Below, piece by piece: positions 31,806-32,076 of a stretch of DNA of 32,076 nt. Each line of letters starts with the position of its first letter. Positions within the stretch are counted from its first letter, which is position 1. Origin of the DNA: Bacillota bacterium (GTDB lineage Bacteria; Vulcanimicrobiota; JAJTBE01); assembly GCA_021287065.1 (NCBI GenBank), contig JAJTBE010000149.1, positions 1 through 32,076 on the forward strand, in the 5' to 3' direction. The position numbers and the translations under genes were made by a program. A model generated the notes under the pieces. It saw nothing but the letters and a program-made list of their open reading frames with translations. It made no database searches and was not told the DNA's origin.

Positions 31806-31894
31806 ACTCAAAAATTCATTTGACTTTTTGATCTTCCTATTCTTGTTCTAATGTTGTAAAATGCCATTGATAAATTTATTGATGGAGATATGCT

Positions 31895-32076
31895 TTGAAG
31901 ATCCGGTTTACTGCTTTAATAACAATAGCGTTCTTACTTACAGTTTTTAAATGTGCTTATTCATATACAGACAGTTACTCTGCTGATGGTATATCCTGTA
32001 AAATTAAAGGCGGCATCATTACTGCCATCAGAAAGGGATATATTTCCGTAAAACTGATTCAGCCTGAAGCAAATAT
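31895..32076 (+). CDS. Start of an exported protein, cut by the window end
   Basis: An open frame begins at TTG 31895, seven bases after GGAG, and runs off the window (60 codons seen). The product begins MKIRFTALITIAFLLTVF and continues KCAYSYTDSYSADG, a convincing signal peptide with cleavage near AYS, followed by KIKGGIITAIRKGYISVKL, a beta-rich stretch. Too little is seen to name a family. Confidence 0.6.
   Translation, partial: MKIRFTALITIAFLLTVFKCAYSYTDSYSADGISCKIKGGIITAIRKGYISVKLIQPEAN

Overview
The window is a 32 kb piece of a moderately AT-rich bacterial chromosome. It holds about 25 supportable protein genes and three large non-coding blocks made of interspersed repeats. No rRNA, tRNA, CRISPR array, integrase or transposase gene was seen. 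The gene mix includes Era, NadE, G6P dehydrogenase, a SpoIID/LytB-domain protein, a CE4 deacetylase lipoprotein, a C11 (clostripain-type) peptidase, a GAF-GAF-GGDEF cyclase and a Pnkp-like phosphatase, together with many signal-peptide or membrane proteins of no known family. This fits a free-living bacterium from a poorly sampled phylum. An uncultured lineage of the Wallbacteria/Riflebacteria kind is a guess; the window cannot settle it.

Layout. 1-833: repeats, no gene. 834-3581 (-): SpoIID/LytB protein overlapping an isoprenylcysteine-methyltransferase-like membrane enzyme, and a separate membrane protein with a pilin-like tail. 3780-5501 (+): alpha/beta hydrolase fused to a polytopic membrane domain. 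5529-9269 (-): NYN-domain/zinc-ribbon protein overlapping a flavin reductase, then era and nadE. 9325-12829 (-): three unusual low-complexity or very small proteins, each behind the same type of promoter, with a tandem repeat array between the first and second. 13126-14439 (-): PASTA-domain protein and polysaccharide deacetylase. 14545-22036 (+): a likely operon of a hydrolase-like protein with an altered nucleophile, zwf, an orphan OppD-type ATPase and three tandem paralogous membrane-anchored proteins. 22037-22855: repeats. 22856-24505 (-): C11 peptidase. 25121-25609 (+): MarR regulator behind a structured leader. 25778-26911 (-): TPR protein. 27087-31805 (+): zinc-ribbon protein, DUF4126 protein, diguanylate cyclase and a Pnkp-like phosphatase with a decayed kinase domain. 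31895 onward: the start of a secreted protein, cut by the window edge.

The most unusual feature is at 9.3-13.0 kb. Genes for an 11-residue-repeat protein, a 59-residue protein and a Met/His-rich protein share a sigma70-type promoter with a 17-bp spacer and a GTTAAC/AACATGTT-type element 21-22 bp upstream of the -35 box. Two of them also share an N-terminal motif (MDxIxR, then TPxxARK-like residues). They look like one small regulon of unknown purpose. The second unusual feature is a mosaic of hairpin-forming repeats that fills three intergenic blocks in different arrangements and orientations.
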